The position numbers were made by a program, and so were the translations under genes. A stretch of 64,000 nucleotides of DNA, from the NCBI RefSeq assembly GCF_000156335.1, contig NZ_DS999213.1, positions 2,107,488 through 2,171,487 on the forward strand, given 5' to 3'. This DNA comes from Roseobacter sp. GAI101. GTDB lineage: Bacteria; Pseudomonadota; Alphaproteobacteria; Rhodobacterales; Rhodobacteraceae. Positions 55,480 through 64,000 of this stretch are shown piece by piece; within the stretch, counting starts at the first letter, position 1; the number at the start of each line of letters is the position of its first letter. The notes under the pieces are model-generated. The model did no database searches, was not told the DNA's origin, and worked only from the letters and a program-made list of their open reading frames with translations.

Positions 55480-55979
55480 TGCGATTGACTGCTTTTCTTT
55501 TGGCCGGCCTCGCGCTTGGCACCCCGGCATTGGCCCAAGGGCAGAACGCGGCAATTGCTGCGTTCAATGCGTGGTGCTTCAAGGCTGGCCAGACGGAAAG
55601 CAGCATACGCTCCAATATGGAGCGTAGCGCAGGCTCCCCCCTGCCCTTTGATCTGGTGTTCTGGGACGTGTCGCTTGAACCGGTCTCGCAAGATCTGCCC
55701 AAGGGCGTCGAACGTCGCTGCGAAGTCTCTTTCGCGGGGGATCACACCGACGACGCCATCACGGGGCTGCGCAAGCAAATGGCGACACCTCCGGTTTTCG
55801 GCACGCAAATCCCGTTGCCCGACACACATCAAGCGTTGGCCGGCACAGCCTTGATCGAAGGGCGGGAACTACTGGCCGGACGTGTGGCCGTCGTGCATGT
55901 CGGACAGCGGGACACCAAAACCTTCATGGCCGTTGATCGTTTGTTTGACGGTCTCGGGCAGCCAGGGAAGGGTGGATAA
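55479..55979 (+). CDS. Hypothetical exported protein between sucC and sucD (2)
   Basis: A 166-residue protein with a signal peptide (MRLTAFLLAGLALGTPALA), so probably periplasmic. The mature part has two Cys (AWCFKAG and RRCEVSF) that may form a disulfide. No domain is recognised. Its ATG overlaps the preceding stop by one base. A 160-base gap then leads to sucD. Confidence 0.75.
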   Translation: MRLTAFLLAGLALGTPALAQGQNAAIAAFNAWCFKAGQTESSIRSNMERSAGSPLPFDLVFWDVSLEPVSQDLPKGVERRCEVSFAGDHTDDAITGLRKQMATPPVFGTQIPLPDTHQALAGTALIEGRELLAGRVAVVHVGQRDTKTFMAVDRLFDGLGQPGKGG

Positions 55980-56139
55980 TATGCTGCGACATCCATCCTT
56001 GCTGCGGGTTTTCAAAACAGGCCTGACCGCCGCATACCGATCCAGATCAATACCTTCACAAGACGCGCCCTACACGGCCGCGACTTTCTAAATATACCAC
56101 GCACATCTCGTGCGTATTCATGCAAGACAGGAGGGCCTC

Positions 56140-57027
56140 ATGGCCGTACTCGTAGACGAAAACACCAAAGTGATCTGTCAGGGCCTCACCGGCTCGCAGG
56201 GGACATTCCACACCGAACAGGCGATTGCCTATGGGACGAAGATGGTCGGCGGTGTGACCCCCGGCAAAGGCGGCCAGACGCATCTGGACCTGCCCGTGTT
56301 CAACTCTGTCCACGAAGCCCGCCACGTGACTGACGCAAACGCGACCGTCATCTATGTGCCGCCCCCCTTCGCCGCCGACAGTATCCTTGAGGCGATCGAC
56401 GCCGAAATGGAACTGATCGTCTGCATCACCGAAGGTATCCCGGTGCTGGACATGATGCGCGTCAAGCGCGCGCTGGACGGGTCGAAATCCCGCCTGATCG
56501 GGCCGAACTGCCCAGGCGTCATCACGCCCGATGCCTGCAAGATCGGCATCATGCCCGGCCACATCCACAAGCGCGGGTCCTGCGGTGTTGTATCGCGGTC
56601 CGGCACGTTGACATACGAAGCGGTCAAGCAGACCTCTGATCTGGGCCTTGGCCAATCCTCTGCCGTCGGCATCGGTGGCGACCCCATCAAAGGGTCCGAG
56701 CATATCGACATCCTGGAAATGTTCCTCGCCGATCCTGAAACTCATTCGATCATCATGATCGGTGAAATCGGCGGCTCTGCCGAAGAAGAAGCGGCGCAGT
56801 TCCTGGCAGACGAGAAAAAGAAGGGCCGTTGGAAGCCCACAGCTGGCTTCATCGCCGGTCGCACGGCCCCTCCCGGTCGCCGCATGGGCCACGCCGGTGC
56901 CATCGTTGCCGGCGGCAAGGGTGACGCGGAATCCAAGATCAACGCGATGCGCGAAGCAGGCATCGTGGTTGCGGACAGCCCTGCGACCTTGGGCGAAGCC
57001 GTCCAGGAAGCCATCAACAAAGGGTAA
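56140..57027 (+). CDS. sucD: Succinyl-CoA synthetase alpha subunit
   Basis: Alpha subunit of the succinyl-CoA ligase, carrying the phospho-His. It has 295 residues. CoA-binding N-terminus [50 protein letters not shown] and [16 protein letters not shown] follow. The active-site His is in [10 protein letters not shown]. The start after AGGAGGG was chosen. A GC hairpin lies between it and sucA. Confidence 0.98.
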   Translation: MAVLVDENTKVICQGLTGSQGTFHTEQAIAYGTKMVGGVTPGKGGQTHLDLPVFNSVHEARHVTDANATVIYVPPPFAADSILEAIDAEMELIVCITEGIPVLDMMRVKRALDGSKSRLIGPNCPGVITPDACKIGIMPGHIHKRGSCGVVSRSGTLTYEAVKQTSDLGLGQSSAVGIGGDPIKGSEHIDILEMFLADPETHSIIMIGEIGGSAEEEAAQFLADEKKKGRWKPTAGFIAGRTAPPGRRMGHAGAIVAGGKGDAESKINAMREAGIVVADSPATLGEAVQEAINKG

Positions 57028-57036
57028 CACCCATTG

Positions 57037-57063
57037 GCCGGGCGCGCACACCGCATGCCCGGC
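57037..57063 (+). other. Intercistronic hairpin between sucD and sucA
   Basis: GCCGGGC pairs with GCCCGGC around a 13-base loop. There is no T-run. It may set relative mRNA stability of sucCD and sucAB segments rather than terminate. Confidence 0.45.
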
Positions 57064-57104
57064 TTACCATATCAATCCGTTGCGCTCTCATCAGAGGTAT
57101 CGCC

Positions 57105-60068
57105 ATGACCGACCACCCAGCAAACGACCAGTTTCATGATTCCTCTTTTCTCGAGGGGCAGAACAGCACGTATCTCGAAGCGATGTATGCGCGCTATGCC
57201 AATGATCCGACGGCGGTCGACGACGCATGGCAAGCATTCTTCAAGGCGATGGATGATGATGGCGAAGACGTAAAGGCCGAGGCCGCCGGTCCATCCTGGG
57301 CGCGCAGCGACTGGCCCCCCATGCCGCAGGATGATCTGACGGCAGCACTTACAGGGCAGTGGCCCGCACCGGTTGAAACCAAAGCCGCTGGTCAGAAGAT
57401 TGTCGAAAAAGCCGCCGCCAAGGGCGTGGAGCTTTCGGATGCGCAGGTACAGCGCGCCGTGCTGGACAGTGTCCGTGCGTTGATGTTGATCCGCGCCTAC
57501 CGCATTCGCGGCCATCTGGCCGCCGATCTTGACCCGCTTGGTATGCGCGATACCGGCGGGCAGCCCGAGCTTGATCCCGAAGCATATGGCTTTACCCCGG
57601 CCGACATGGACCGCCCGATCTTTATCGACAATGTGCTTGGCCTGCAGATTGCCACGATGAAACAGATCGTCGACATCGTGAAGCGCACCTATTGTGGTAC
57701 ATTCGCGCTGCAATACATGCATATTTCGAACCCCGAAGAAGCATCGTGGCTGAAAGAGCGGATTGAAGGCTACGGCAAGGAAATTCACTTTACCCAGAAC
57801 GGTCGCAAGGCCATCCTGAACAAACTGGTCGAGGCCGAAGGCTTTGAGAAGTTCTTGCATGTCAAATACATGGGCACCAAGCGTTTTGGTCTGGACGGCG
57901 GCGAATCCCTGATCCCCGCGATGGAACAGATCATCAAACGTGGTGGCCAGTTGGGCGTTCAGGACATCGTCATCGGCATGCCCCACCGCGGGCGCCTGTC
58001 CGTGCTCGCCAACGTCATGCAAAAACCTTACCGCGCGATTTTCAACGAATTCCAGGGCGGGAGTTTCAAGCCCGAAGACGTCGATGGATCGGGCGACGTG
58101 AAATACCACCTAGGTGCATCTTCGGACCGCGAATTTGACGGCAACACCGTGCACTTGTCGCTGACTGCCAACCCGTCCCACCTTGAGGCGGTGAACCCCG
58201 TGGTTCTGGGCAAGGTCCGCGCCAAGCAGGACCAGTTGAACGATCCCAACCGGATCAAGGTCATGCCGATCCTGCTGCACGGCGATGCGGCCTTTGCCGG
58301 TCAGGGTGTCGTGGCGGAATGTTTCGCGCTGTCCGGCCTGCGCGGTCACCGTACCGGCGGGACCATGCATATCGTGGTGAACAACCAGATCGGTTTCACC
58401 ACCGCGCCGCATTTCAGCCGCTCCAGCCCCTACCCGACCGACAACGCGCTTGTGGTCGAAGCTCCGATTTTCCACGTGAACGGGGATGATCCCGAAGCGG
58501 TGGTTCATGCCGCCCGCGTGGCCACCGAATTCCGCCAGAAGTTCCACAAGGATGTGGTTCTGGACATCATCTGCTACCGCCGCTTCGGTCACAACGAGGG
58601 CGATGAACCGATGTTCACCAACCCCGTGATGTATCAGAAGATCAAAAAGCAAAAGACCACGCTGACGCTCTATACGGATCGTCTGGTCAAAGATGGCCTG
58701 ATCCCCGAGGGCGAGATCGAGGATATGAAAGCCGCCTTCCAGGAGAAGATGAACACGGAATTCGAGGCCGGCAAAGAGTACCGCCCCAACAAGGCTGATT
58801 GGCTTGATGGCAAGTGGTCGCATCTCGATAAGGCGAAGGAAAAGAAGTACCAGCGCGGCAAGACCGCGATTGCCGAAGAGACGATGGCCGAAGTTGGCAA
58901 GGCGCTTACCACGGCACCGTCCGATTTCCCGGTACACAAGACCATCACGCGTCTGCTGGATGCCAAGGCCGAAATGTTCAAGTCAGGGACAGGCTTTGAC
59001 TGGGCCACGGCCGAAGCGCTGGCGTTCGGGTCCCTGTTGACTGAAGGCTACAAGGTGCGCCTTGCCGGCCAGGATTCCGCGCGCGGCACATTTTCGCAAC
59101 GCCATTCCGCCCTGATCAATCAGGAAAACGAAGACCGTTATTACCCGCTAAACCACATCCGCGAAGGGCAGGCAGAATACGAGGTCATCGATTCAATGCT
59201 GTCCGAATATGCGGTTCTTGGTTTTGAATACGGCTATTCCTTGGCCGAACCGAACGCCCTGACCCTTTGGGAAGCGCAATTCGGTGATTTCGCCAACGGC
59301 GCGCAGATCATGTTTGACCAGTTCATCAGCTCGGGCGAAAGCAAATGGCTGCGCATGTCCGGTCTCGTCTGCCTGATGCCGCATGGCTACGAAGGGCAAG
59401 GGCCTGAACACTCCTCTGCCCGTCTTGAGCGGTTCCTGACCATGTGTGGCGGGGACAACTGGATTGTCGCCAACTGCACCACGCCTGCGAACTATTTTCA
59501 CCTGCTGCGCCGCCAATTGCACCGCAGCTACCGCAAGCCATTGATGTTGATGACCCCGAAATCCTTGCTGCGTCACAAGATGGCAGTCAGCAAGACCGAA
59601 GAATTCACCACCGGTTCCAGCTTTCACCGGGTTTTGTGGGATGATGCGCAGCAGGGTAATTCGGAAACCACGCTGGTTGCAGATGACAAGATCAAGCGCG
59701 TCGTGATGTGTTCGGGCAAGGTCTATTATGATCTGCTCGAAGAACGCGATGCCCGCGGGATCGACGACATCTACCTGCTCCGGTTTGAACAATTCTATCC
59801 CTTCCCCGCTCAATCCGCGGTCAAGGAACTGGAACGCTTCAAGAATGCTGAAATGGTTTGGTGTCAGGAAGAACCCAAGAACCAGGGGGCCTGGACCTTT
59901 ATCGAACCCAACATCGAATGGGTTCTGGGCCGGATCAATGCCACACACACCCGCCCCGTCTACGCCGGGCGCGCCACAGCCGCTTCGCCCGCCACGGGCC
60001 TTGCCTCTCAACATAAAGCACAACAAGCAGCACTCGTTAACGACGCGCTGACCATCGAAGGAAAATAA
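57105..60068 (+). CDS. sucA: 2-oxoglutarate dehydrogenase E1 component
   Basis: ThDP-dependent decarboxylase of the 2-oxoglutarate dehydrogenase complex. It has 987 residues. The short N-terminal 2-oxoglutarate dehydrogenase segment is [20 protein letters not shown]. Active-site and cofactor regions are [34 protein letters not shown] and [14 protein letters not shown]. The transketolase-type pyrimidine domain has [34 protein letters not shown] and [14 protein letters not shown] are typical C-terminal blocks. sucB follows after two bases. Confidence 0.98.
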   Translation: MTDHPANDQFHDSSFLEGQNSTYLEAMYARYANDPTAVDDAWQAFFKAMDDDGEDVKAEAAGPSWARSDWPPMPQDDLTAALTGQWPAPVETKAAGQKIVEKAAAKGVELSDAQVQRAVLDSVRALMLIRAYRIRGHLAADLDPLGMRDTGGQPELDPEAYGFTPADMDRPIFIDNVLGLQIATMKQIVDIVKRTYCGTFALQYMHISNPEEASWLKERIEGYGKEIHFTQNGRKAILNKLVEAEGFEKFLHVKYMGTKRFGLDGGESLIPAMEQIIKRGGQLGVQDIVIGMPHRGRLSVLANVMQKPYRAIFNEFQGGSFKPEDVDGSGDVKYHLGASSDREFDGNTVHLSLTANPSHLEAVNPVVLGKVRAKQDQLNDPNRIKVMPILLHGDAAFAGQGVVAECFALSGLRGHRTGGTMHIVVNNQIGFTTAPHFSRSSPYPTDNALVVEAPIFHVNGDDPEAVVHAARVATEFRQKFHKDVVLDIICYRRFGHNEGDEPMFTNPVMYQKIKKQKTTLTLYTDRLVKDGLIPEGEIEDMKAAFQEKMNTEFEAGKEYRPNKADWLDGKWSHLDKAKEKKYQRGKTAIAEETMAEVGKALTTAPSDFPVHKTITRLLDAKAEMFKSGTGFDWATAEALAFGSLLTEGYKVRLAGQDSARGTFSQRHSALINQENEDRYYPLNHIREGQAEYEVIDSMLSEYAVLGFEYGYSLAEPNALTLWEAQFGDFANGAQIMFDQFISSGESKWLRMSGLVCLMPHGYEGQGPEHSSARLERFLTMCGGDNWIVANCTTPANYFHLLRRQLHRSYRKPLMLMTPKSLLRHKMAVSKTEEFTTGSSFHRVLWDDAQQGNSETTLVADDKIKRVVMCSGKVYYDLLEERDARGIDDIYLLRFEQFYPFPAQSAVKELERFKNAEMVWCQEEPKNQGAWTFIEPNIEWVLGRINATHTRPVYAGRATAASPATGLASQHKAQQAALVNDALTIEGK

Positions 60069-60070
60069 CC

Positions 60071-61594
60071 ATGACAAGCGAAGTACGCGTCCCCACCTTG
60101 GGCGAATCCGTTACCGAAGCGACCGTGGCGACATGGTTCAAGAAACCCGGCGACAGCGTCGAAGTCGACGAAATGCTCTGCGAGCTGGAAACCGACAAGG
60201 TTACCGTCGAAGTGCCTAGCCCTGTGGCCGGAACATTGGCGGAAATCGTCGCCGCAGAAGGCGAGACTGTCGGCGTTGACGCCCTGCTGGCCAACATCTC
60301 CGAAGGTGGTGAAAAACCAGCCGCCAAGGCAGAAAAGCCCGCTGCCGAAGCCAAGGAAGATGCACCTGCCGCGGGCGGTGACACCGTTGATGTCATGGTC
60401 CCGACCCTTGGTGAATCAGTCACAGAAGCGACGATCAGCACCTGGTTCAAGAAAGTCGGCGACACCGTTGCGGCGGATGAAATGCTGTGCGAGCTTGAAA
60501 CCGACAAGGTCAGCGTCGAAGTTCCTTCGCCCGCTGCAGGCACTCTGACCGAGATTCTGTTCGAAGAAGGTGCCACCGTCGAGGCAAACGGCAAGCTTGC
60601 CGTGATCACGGAAGAAGCCGGCGGCGCATCCGCGACGTCCGGCACGCCCGAAACCACGGCCAAGCCCGGCGGCCGCGATGCATCCCCCTCGACATCTTCC
60701 GGTGACATCGAAGACGCGCCATCAGCCAAGAAGGCAATGGCCGAGGCAGGCATCACACGCGATCAGGTCACCGGCACCGGCCGCGATGGCCGCGTGATGA
60801 AGGAAGATGTGGCCAAGGCGGTTTCCGCGGGTACATCTGCTGCGAAACCAGCACCCGCCGCCGCACCACGCGCCCCTTCGGCCCCCCAGGATGCCGCGCG
60901 CGAAGAACGGGTCAAAATGACCCGCCTGCGCCAGACAATCGCCCGCCGTCTGAAAGACAGCCAGAACACCGCCGCGATGCTCACGACCTATAACGAGGTC
61001 GACATGACGGAAATCATGGCGCTGCGGAACGAATACAAGGATCTGTTCCTTAAAAAGCATGGCGTCAAACTGGGCTTCATGTCCTTCTTCACCAAGGCCT
61101 GCATCCACGCGCTGCACGAAGTCCCCGAGGTGAACGCCGAAATCGACGGTACCGATGTTGTTTACAAGAACTATGTGAACATGGGCATCGCGGCAGGCAC
61201 TCCCACCGGCCTAGTAGTCCCCGTAATCAAAGACGCCCAGGACATGTCCTTTGCCACGATCGAAAAATCGATTGCGGACATGGGTGCCAAAGCGCGCGAT
61301 GGCAAGCTAAGCATGGCCGAAATGCAAGGCGGCACATTCACCATCTCGAATGGTGGCGTCTATGGCTCGCTGATGTCTTCGCCGATCCTGAACCCACCGC
61401 AATCGGGTATCTTGGGCATGCACAAGATCCAAGACCGCCCAATGGCCATCAATGGTCAGGTCGTGATCCGTCCGATGATGTATCTTGCCCTCAGCTATGA
61501 CCATCGCATTGTCGACGGCAAAGGGGCGGTCACTTTCCTAGTGCGCGTCAAAGAAGCGCTAGAAGACCCCCGCCGGCTGCTGATGGATCTGTAA
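60071..61594 (+). CDS. sucB: Dihydrolipoyl succinyltransferase (E2) with two lipoyl domains
   Basis: Core of the 2-oxoglutarate dehydrogenase complex. It has 507 residues, longer than the single-lipoyl form (about 400). Two lipoyl domains cover about 2-77 and 106-180, each with the lipoylated Lys in ETDKV ([12 protein letters not shown] and [12 protein letters not shown]); Ala/Pro/Lys-rich linkers join them. The E1/E3-binding domain shows [24 protein letters not shown]. The catalytic domain ends with [15 protein letters not shown] (active-site His and Asp). The two near-identical lipoyl repeats look like an internal duplication. Confidence 0.97.
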   Translation: MTSEVRVPTLGESVTEATVATWFKKPGDSVEVDEMLCELETDKVTVEVPSPVAGTLAEIVAAEGETVGVDALLANISEGGEKPAAKAEKPAAEAKEDAPAAGGDTVDVMVPTLGESVTEATISTWFKKVGDTVAADEMLCELETDKVSVEVPSPAAGTLTEILFEEGATVEANGKLAVITEEAGGASATSGTPETTAKPGGRDASPSTSSGDIEDAPSAKKAMAEAGITRDQVTGTGRDGRVMKEDVAKAVSAGTSAAKPAPAAAPRAPSAPQDAAREERVKMTRLRQTIARRLKDSQNTAAMLTTYNEVDMTEIMALRNEYKDLFLKKHGVKLGFMSFFTKACIHALHEVPEVNAEIDGTDVVYKNYVNMGIAAGTPTGLVVPVIKDAQDMSFATIEKSIADMGAKARDGKLSMAEMQGGTFTISNGGVYGSLMSSPILNPPQSGILGMHKIQDRPMAINGQVVIRPMMYLALSYDHRIVDGKGAVTFLVRVKEALEDPRRLLMDL

Positions 61595-61599
61595 AAACC

Positions 61600-61626
61600 G
61601 CGTGGCGGGTGCATAACCCGCCACGC
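61600..61626. other. Strong hairpin after sucB
   Basis: GCGTGGCGGGT and ACCCGCCACGC form an 11-bp perfect stem with a five-base loop. On the plus strand no T-run follows, so it may partly stop or protect the suc mRNA. On the minus strand it is followed by GGTTTTTAC. Confidence 0.55.
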
Positions 61627-61664
61627 TGAACGAATGGTGCGCGAAAGCGGCGAAAGGATATCCG

Positions 61665-62048
61665 ATGACAGAAACGACAATACTTGCTGCCTATGGTCTT
61701 CTCGTGCTTCTGACGATCCTTCTTCAGGTTCTTGGCGGGATGCAGCAGCTTAGCCTCGGCTACCTGATGTCCTCCCGTGATGAATCGCGCACCGTGACCG
61801 GCATGACCGCCAGACTTGGGCGCGCACTGAACAACTCGGTGGTGGCGATGGCACTTTTCGCGCCGGCGGTCCTGATCCTTGTGCTGCTGGACAGAACCAG
61901 TTCCGCCAGCTTGCTTGCCGCACAGGTTTTCCTGATCGCACGTATCGTCTACCTGCCCGTCTATGCCTTCGGCATCCCGGCTGTGCGCACTCTGGCGTGG
62001 CTTGCAGGCTTCGCCGCCACGGCTTTCCTGTACCTCCTCGCGCTTTAG
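61665..62048 (+). CDS. MAPEG-family membrane protein (1)
   Basis: A 127-residue membrane protein with four predicted helices, MAPEG family (membrane-associated eicosanoid/glutathione metabolism). Motif parts are SSRDESRTVTGMTARLGRALNN and IARIVYLPVYAFGIPAVRTL, the latter being the family's hallmark near helix 4. A good ribosome binding site (AAAGGATAT) precedes it. A second MAPEG gene follows 15 bases later. Enzymatic activity in bacteria of this branch is not established. Confidence 0.9.
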   Translation: MTETTILAAYGLLVLLTILLQVLGGMQQLSLGYLMSSRDESRTVTGMTARLGRALNNSVVAMALFAPAVLILVLLDRTSSASLLAAQVFLIARIVYLPVYAFGIPAVRTLAWLAGFAATAFLYLLAL

Positions 62049-62063
62049 CGGATCGAAATCTCC

Positions 62064-62459
62064 ATGACACCCGAACTGACTGTCCTCATCCTCACCACGT
62101 TGCTGCAAATCGTGACCTTCGTCCTCTACGCGATCCCAGCGAACCGCGAACTTGGCCCCGGCTACACCATGTCCGCACGCGACCGTGAACCGACCCGCAA
62201 GATGTCAGACCGGACGGCCCGCCTCGGCCGCGCGATGGACAACACGTTCGAGGCTCTGATCCTCTTTGGCATCGCCGCCATCGTGATCACCCTCACGGAT
62301 CAAAGCACCCCCTACACCGCACTGCTGTCTTGGATTTTTCTCGCTGCCCGTATCGTTTACATCCCCGCCTACGCTTTCGGCTGGCGTCCCGGCCGCTCAC
62401 TGATCTGGGCTGTAGGCTTCACCGCCACGACGCTCATGCTGATCGCAGCCCTATTCTGA
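62064..62459 (+). CDS. MAPEG-family membrane protein (2)
   Basis: A 131-residue four-helix MAPEG protein, a paralogue of the preceding gene. Shared blocks include GPGYTMSARDREPTRKMSDR, TARLGRAMDNTFEALILF and AARIVYIPAYAFGWRPGRSL. Conserved spacing across both points to tandem duplication. It is followed by a dispersed hairpin repeat and then lpd. Confidence 0.9.
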   Translation: MTPELTVLILTTLLQIVTFVLYAIPANRELGPGYTMSARDREPTRKMSDRTARLGRAMDNTFEALILFGIAAIVITLTDQSTPYTALLSWIFLAARIVYIPAYAFGWRPGRSLIWAVGFTATTLMLIAALF

Positions 62460-62460
62460 T

Positions 62461-62520
62461 CTTCCAAATGGGCCTAAATCCCGGGGGAGTGCGCTTGCGC
62501 ACGGGGGCAGCGCCCCCTAG
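62461..62520 (+). repeat. Intergenic hairpin repeat, copy B (upstream of lpd)
   Basis: Matches copy A at 31683-31740 through CTTCCAAATGG, AAATCCCGGGGG and GGGGGC...GCCCCC. The first hairpin is longer here (GTGCGC-tt-GCGCAC against GTCC-gca-GGAC). It begins two bases after the second MAPEG stop and ends 66 bases before lpd. Confidence 0.65.
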
Positions 62521-62585
62521 CCTACCCCTCGACCACCACACGGCCTGAAACACCCACTCGTCCGACCTTCTCAAGGAGACCTCCC

Positions 62586-63974
62586 ATGTCCAGCTACGAT
62601 GTCATCATCATCGGCTCCGGCCCCGGCGGCTATGTATCCGCCATCCGCTGCGCCCAATTGGGCCTCAAGACCGCCTGCGTCGAAGGGCGCGACACCCTGG
62701 GCGGCACCTGCTTGAACGTCGGCTGCATCCCGTCCAAGGCTCTGCTGCACGCGACCCATATGCTTCACGAGGCTGAACATAATTTCGGCGAGATGGGTCT
62801 GAAGGGCAAAAGCCCCTCGGTCGACTGGAACCAGATGCAGGCCTATAAGCAGAACACCATCGATACCAATACCAAGGGCATCGAATTCCTGTTCAAAAAG
62901 AACAAGATCGACTGGATCAAAGGCTGGGCCACGATCCCCGAGGCCGGCAAGGTCAAGGTCGGTGACGACATTCACGAAGCGAAAAACATCATCATCGCAA
63001 CCGGATCCGAACCGGCGTCCCTTCCCGGTGTTGAGGTAGACGAGAAAGTCGTTGTCACCTCGACCGGCGTATTGTCGTTGAACAAGGTGCCCAAGAAGAT
63101 GGTCGTCATCGGCGCGGGCGTGATCGGGTTGGAAATCGGATCGGTCTATGCCCGTTTGGGCAGCGACGTCACCGTGGTCGAATACCTCGATGCGATCACG
63201 CCCGGCATGGACGCCGAAGTGCAAAAGAACTTCATGCGTATCCTGAAAAAACAGGGGATCAACTTCATCATGGGGGCAGCAGTGCAAGGCACAGAGGCGT
63301 CCAAATCCAAGGCGAAAGTCACTTATAAACTGCGCAAGGATGAAAGCGAACATACGCTGGATGCAGATGTCGTGCTTGTCTCGACCGGTCGCAAACCGTT
63401 CCATGACGGGCTCGACCTCAACGGTCTCGGCGTCGAGATGACCAAGCGCGGCCAGATCGCCGTGAATGATCATTGGGAAACATCCGTCAAAGGCATCTAT
63501 GCGATCGGCGACGTGATCGAGGGCCCGATGCTTGCGCATAAGGCGGAAGACGAAGGTATGGCGGTCGCCGCGGTCGTTGCGGGCAAGCATGGCCACGTGA
63601 ACTACGGCGTGATCCCCGGCGTAATTTATACCCACCCCGAAGTCGCAAATGTCGGCATGACCGAAGAACAACTGAAGGAGGCCGGACGCGCCTACAAGGT
63701 TGGCAAATTCAGCTTTATGGGCAATGCCCGCGCAAAGGCCGTTTTTGCAGGCGAAGGGTTTGTGAAAATCATCGCCGACAAGGATACAGACCGCGTTCTG
63801 GGGGCCCATATCATCGGGCCAGCGGCAGGCGATCTGATCCATGAGGTCTGTGTGGCCATGGAGTTTGGTGCATCTGCAGAAGATCTGGCAATGACCTGCC
63901 ACGCCCACCCGACATATTCCGAAGCGGTGCGCGAAGCAGCCCTCGCCTGTGGAGACGGCCCGATCCATATGTGA
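62586..63974 (+). CDS. lpd: Dihydrolipoyl dehydrogenase (E3)
   Basis: FAD/NAD disulfide oxidoreductase that reoxidises the lipoyl groups of E2. It has 462 residues. The FAD motif is [20 protein letters not shown], the redox-active disulfide is in [13 protein letters not shown], the NAD motif is [20 protein letters not shown] and the second FAD strand is [22 protein letters not shown]. The C-terminal interface His-Glu pair is in [11 protein letters not shown]. The start follows CAAGGAG. As the last gene after sucAB, it is the E3 for the 2-oxoglutarate complex and possibly others. Confidence 0.98.
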   Translation: MSSYDVIIIGSGPGGYVSAIRCAQLGLKTACVEGRDTLGGTCLNVGCIPSKALLHATHMLHEAEHNFGEMGLKGKSPSVDWNQMQAYKQNTIDTNTKGIEFLFKKNKIDWIKGWATIPEAGKVKVGDDIHEAKNIIIATGSEPASLPGVEVDEKVVVTSTGVLSLNKVPKKMVVIGAGVIGLEIGSVYARLGSDVTVVEYLDAITPGMDAEVQKNFMRILKKQGINFIMGAAVQGTEASKSKAKVTYKLRKDESEHTLDADVVLVSTGRKPFHDGLDLNGLGVEMTKRGQIAVNDHWETSVKGIYAIGDVIEGPMLAHKAEDEGMAVAAVVAGKHGHVNYGVIPGVIYTHPEVANVGMTEEQLKEAGRAYKVGKFSFMGNARAKAVFAGEGFVKIIADKDTDRVLGAHIIGPAAGDLIHEVCVAMEFGASAEDLAMTCHAHPTYSEAVREAALACGDGPIHM

Positions 63975-64000
63975 TCGGATTGCGACAATCTTGCGTCTGG

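Noticed and set aside
57072..58109. Long minus-strand open frame opposite sucA
   Set aside because: Antisense shadow of a GC-rich gene; composition rich in His, Asp, Arg and Gln as expected for such shadows.
62571..63968. 465-codon minus-strand frame opposite lpd
   Set aside because: Mirrors lpd exactly; no motif, no ribosome binding site.

Overview
The window reads as a chromosomal segment of a marine alphaproteobacterium of the Rhodobacteraceae (Roseobacter group). It is GC-rich with strong G/C preference at third codon positions. Diagnostic content includes the ethylmalonyl-CoA pathway genes (ccr, ecm, mcl2-type lyase, mesaconyl-CoA hydratase), a LuxR/LuxI quorum-sensing pair, a two-lipoyl-domain SucB, an H-NS/HvrA-type protein, a LexA box of the alphaproteobacterial GTTC-N7-GTTC type, and several small families common in this group (DUF4893, DUF2237, DUF1737, TIGR02186). 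Genus-level placement is not attempted.

Layout. 1-9.9 kb: the 3' part of a MocR-type regulator, tRNA-Ser(GCU), ychF, a small membrane protein, trpA, an FMN L-lactate dehydrogenase, rplY-pth and a run of accessory enzymes. 9.9-15.3 kb: DUF4893, trpB, AsmA and rimO. 15.3-19.9 kb: an eroded 650-base stretch, an apparently SOS-controlled duplicated-domain protein, a DCC protein, TrhA, an IMPACT-type protein, an M48 lipoprotein peptidase and a branched-chain aminotransferase. 19.9-28.7 kb: usp, nifU-like, tsaB, rimI, a complete BMP-type (nucleoside-like) ABC importer, TauE/SafE and TIGR02186. 28.7-32.6 kb: SDR, a RecD-like helicase, luxI, luxR and a small overlapping ORF. 32.8-39.1 kb: ccr, acyltransferase, ecm, H-NS family, deoD. 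39.2-41.9 kb: DUF1989, an FAD dehydrogenase and a small Cys-rich membrane protein. 42.0-48.3 kb, all on the minus strand: mdh, then sdhC-sdhD-sdhA-(small ORFs)-FkbM methyltransferase-sdhB. 48.5-53.4 kb: PRC-barrel protein, TauE, mcl2-NnrU-DUF1737-mch. 54.0-64 kb: sucC-hyp-hyp-sucD-sucA-sucB-MAPEG-MAPEG-lpd.

The right half of the window is therefore a central-carbon block: the TCA steps from 2-oxoglutarate to oxaloacetate (except fumarase) lie next to genes that assimilate C2 units through crotonyl-CoA, ethylmalonyl-CoA, mesaconyl-CoA and malyl-CoA.

The most interesting signals are regulatory. (1) Paired TGTGATCACA palindromes, exactly 21 bp apart centre to centre, precede both sdhC and sucC. 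(2) Three GTTC half-sites at 11-bp intervals, i.e. two overlapping LexA boxes, precede a 121-aa protein made of two tandem copies of a small K-Q...W-I-D module. (3) A 42-bp palindromic element (36 of 42 positions identical) occurs upstream of both trpA and trpB, although these genes are 7 kb apart and in opposite orientation. (4) A two-copy intergenic repeat has hairpins with compensatory changes. (5) A 31-bp palindrome abuts the ribosome binding site of the lactate dehydrogenase gene. No prophage, CRISPR array or complete insertion sequence was seen.
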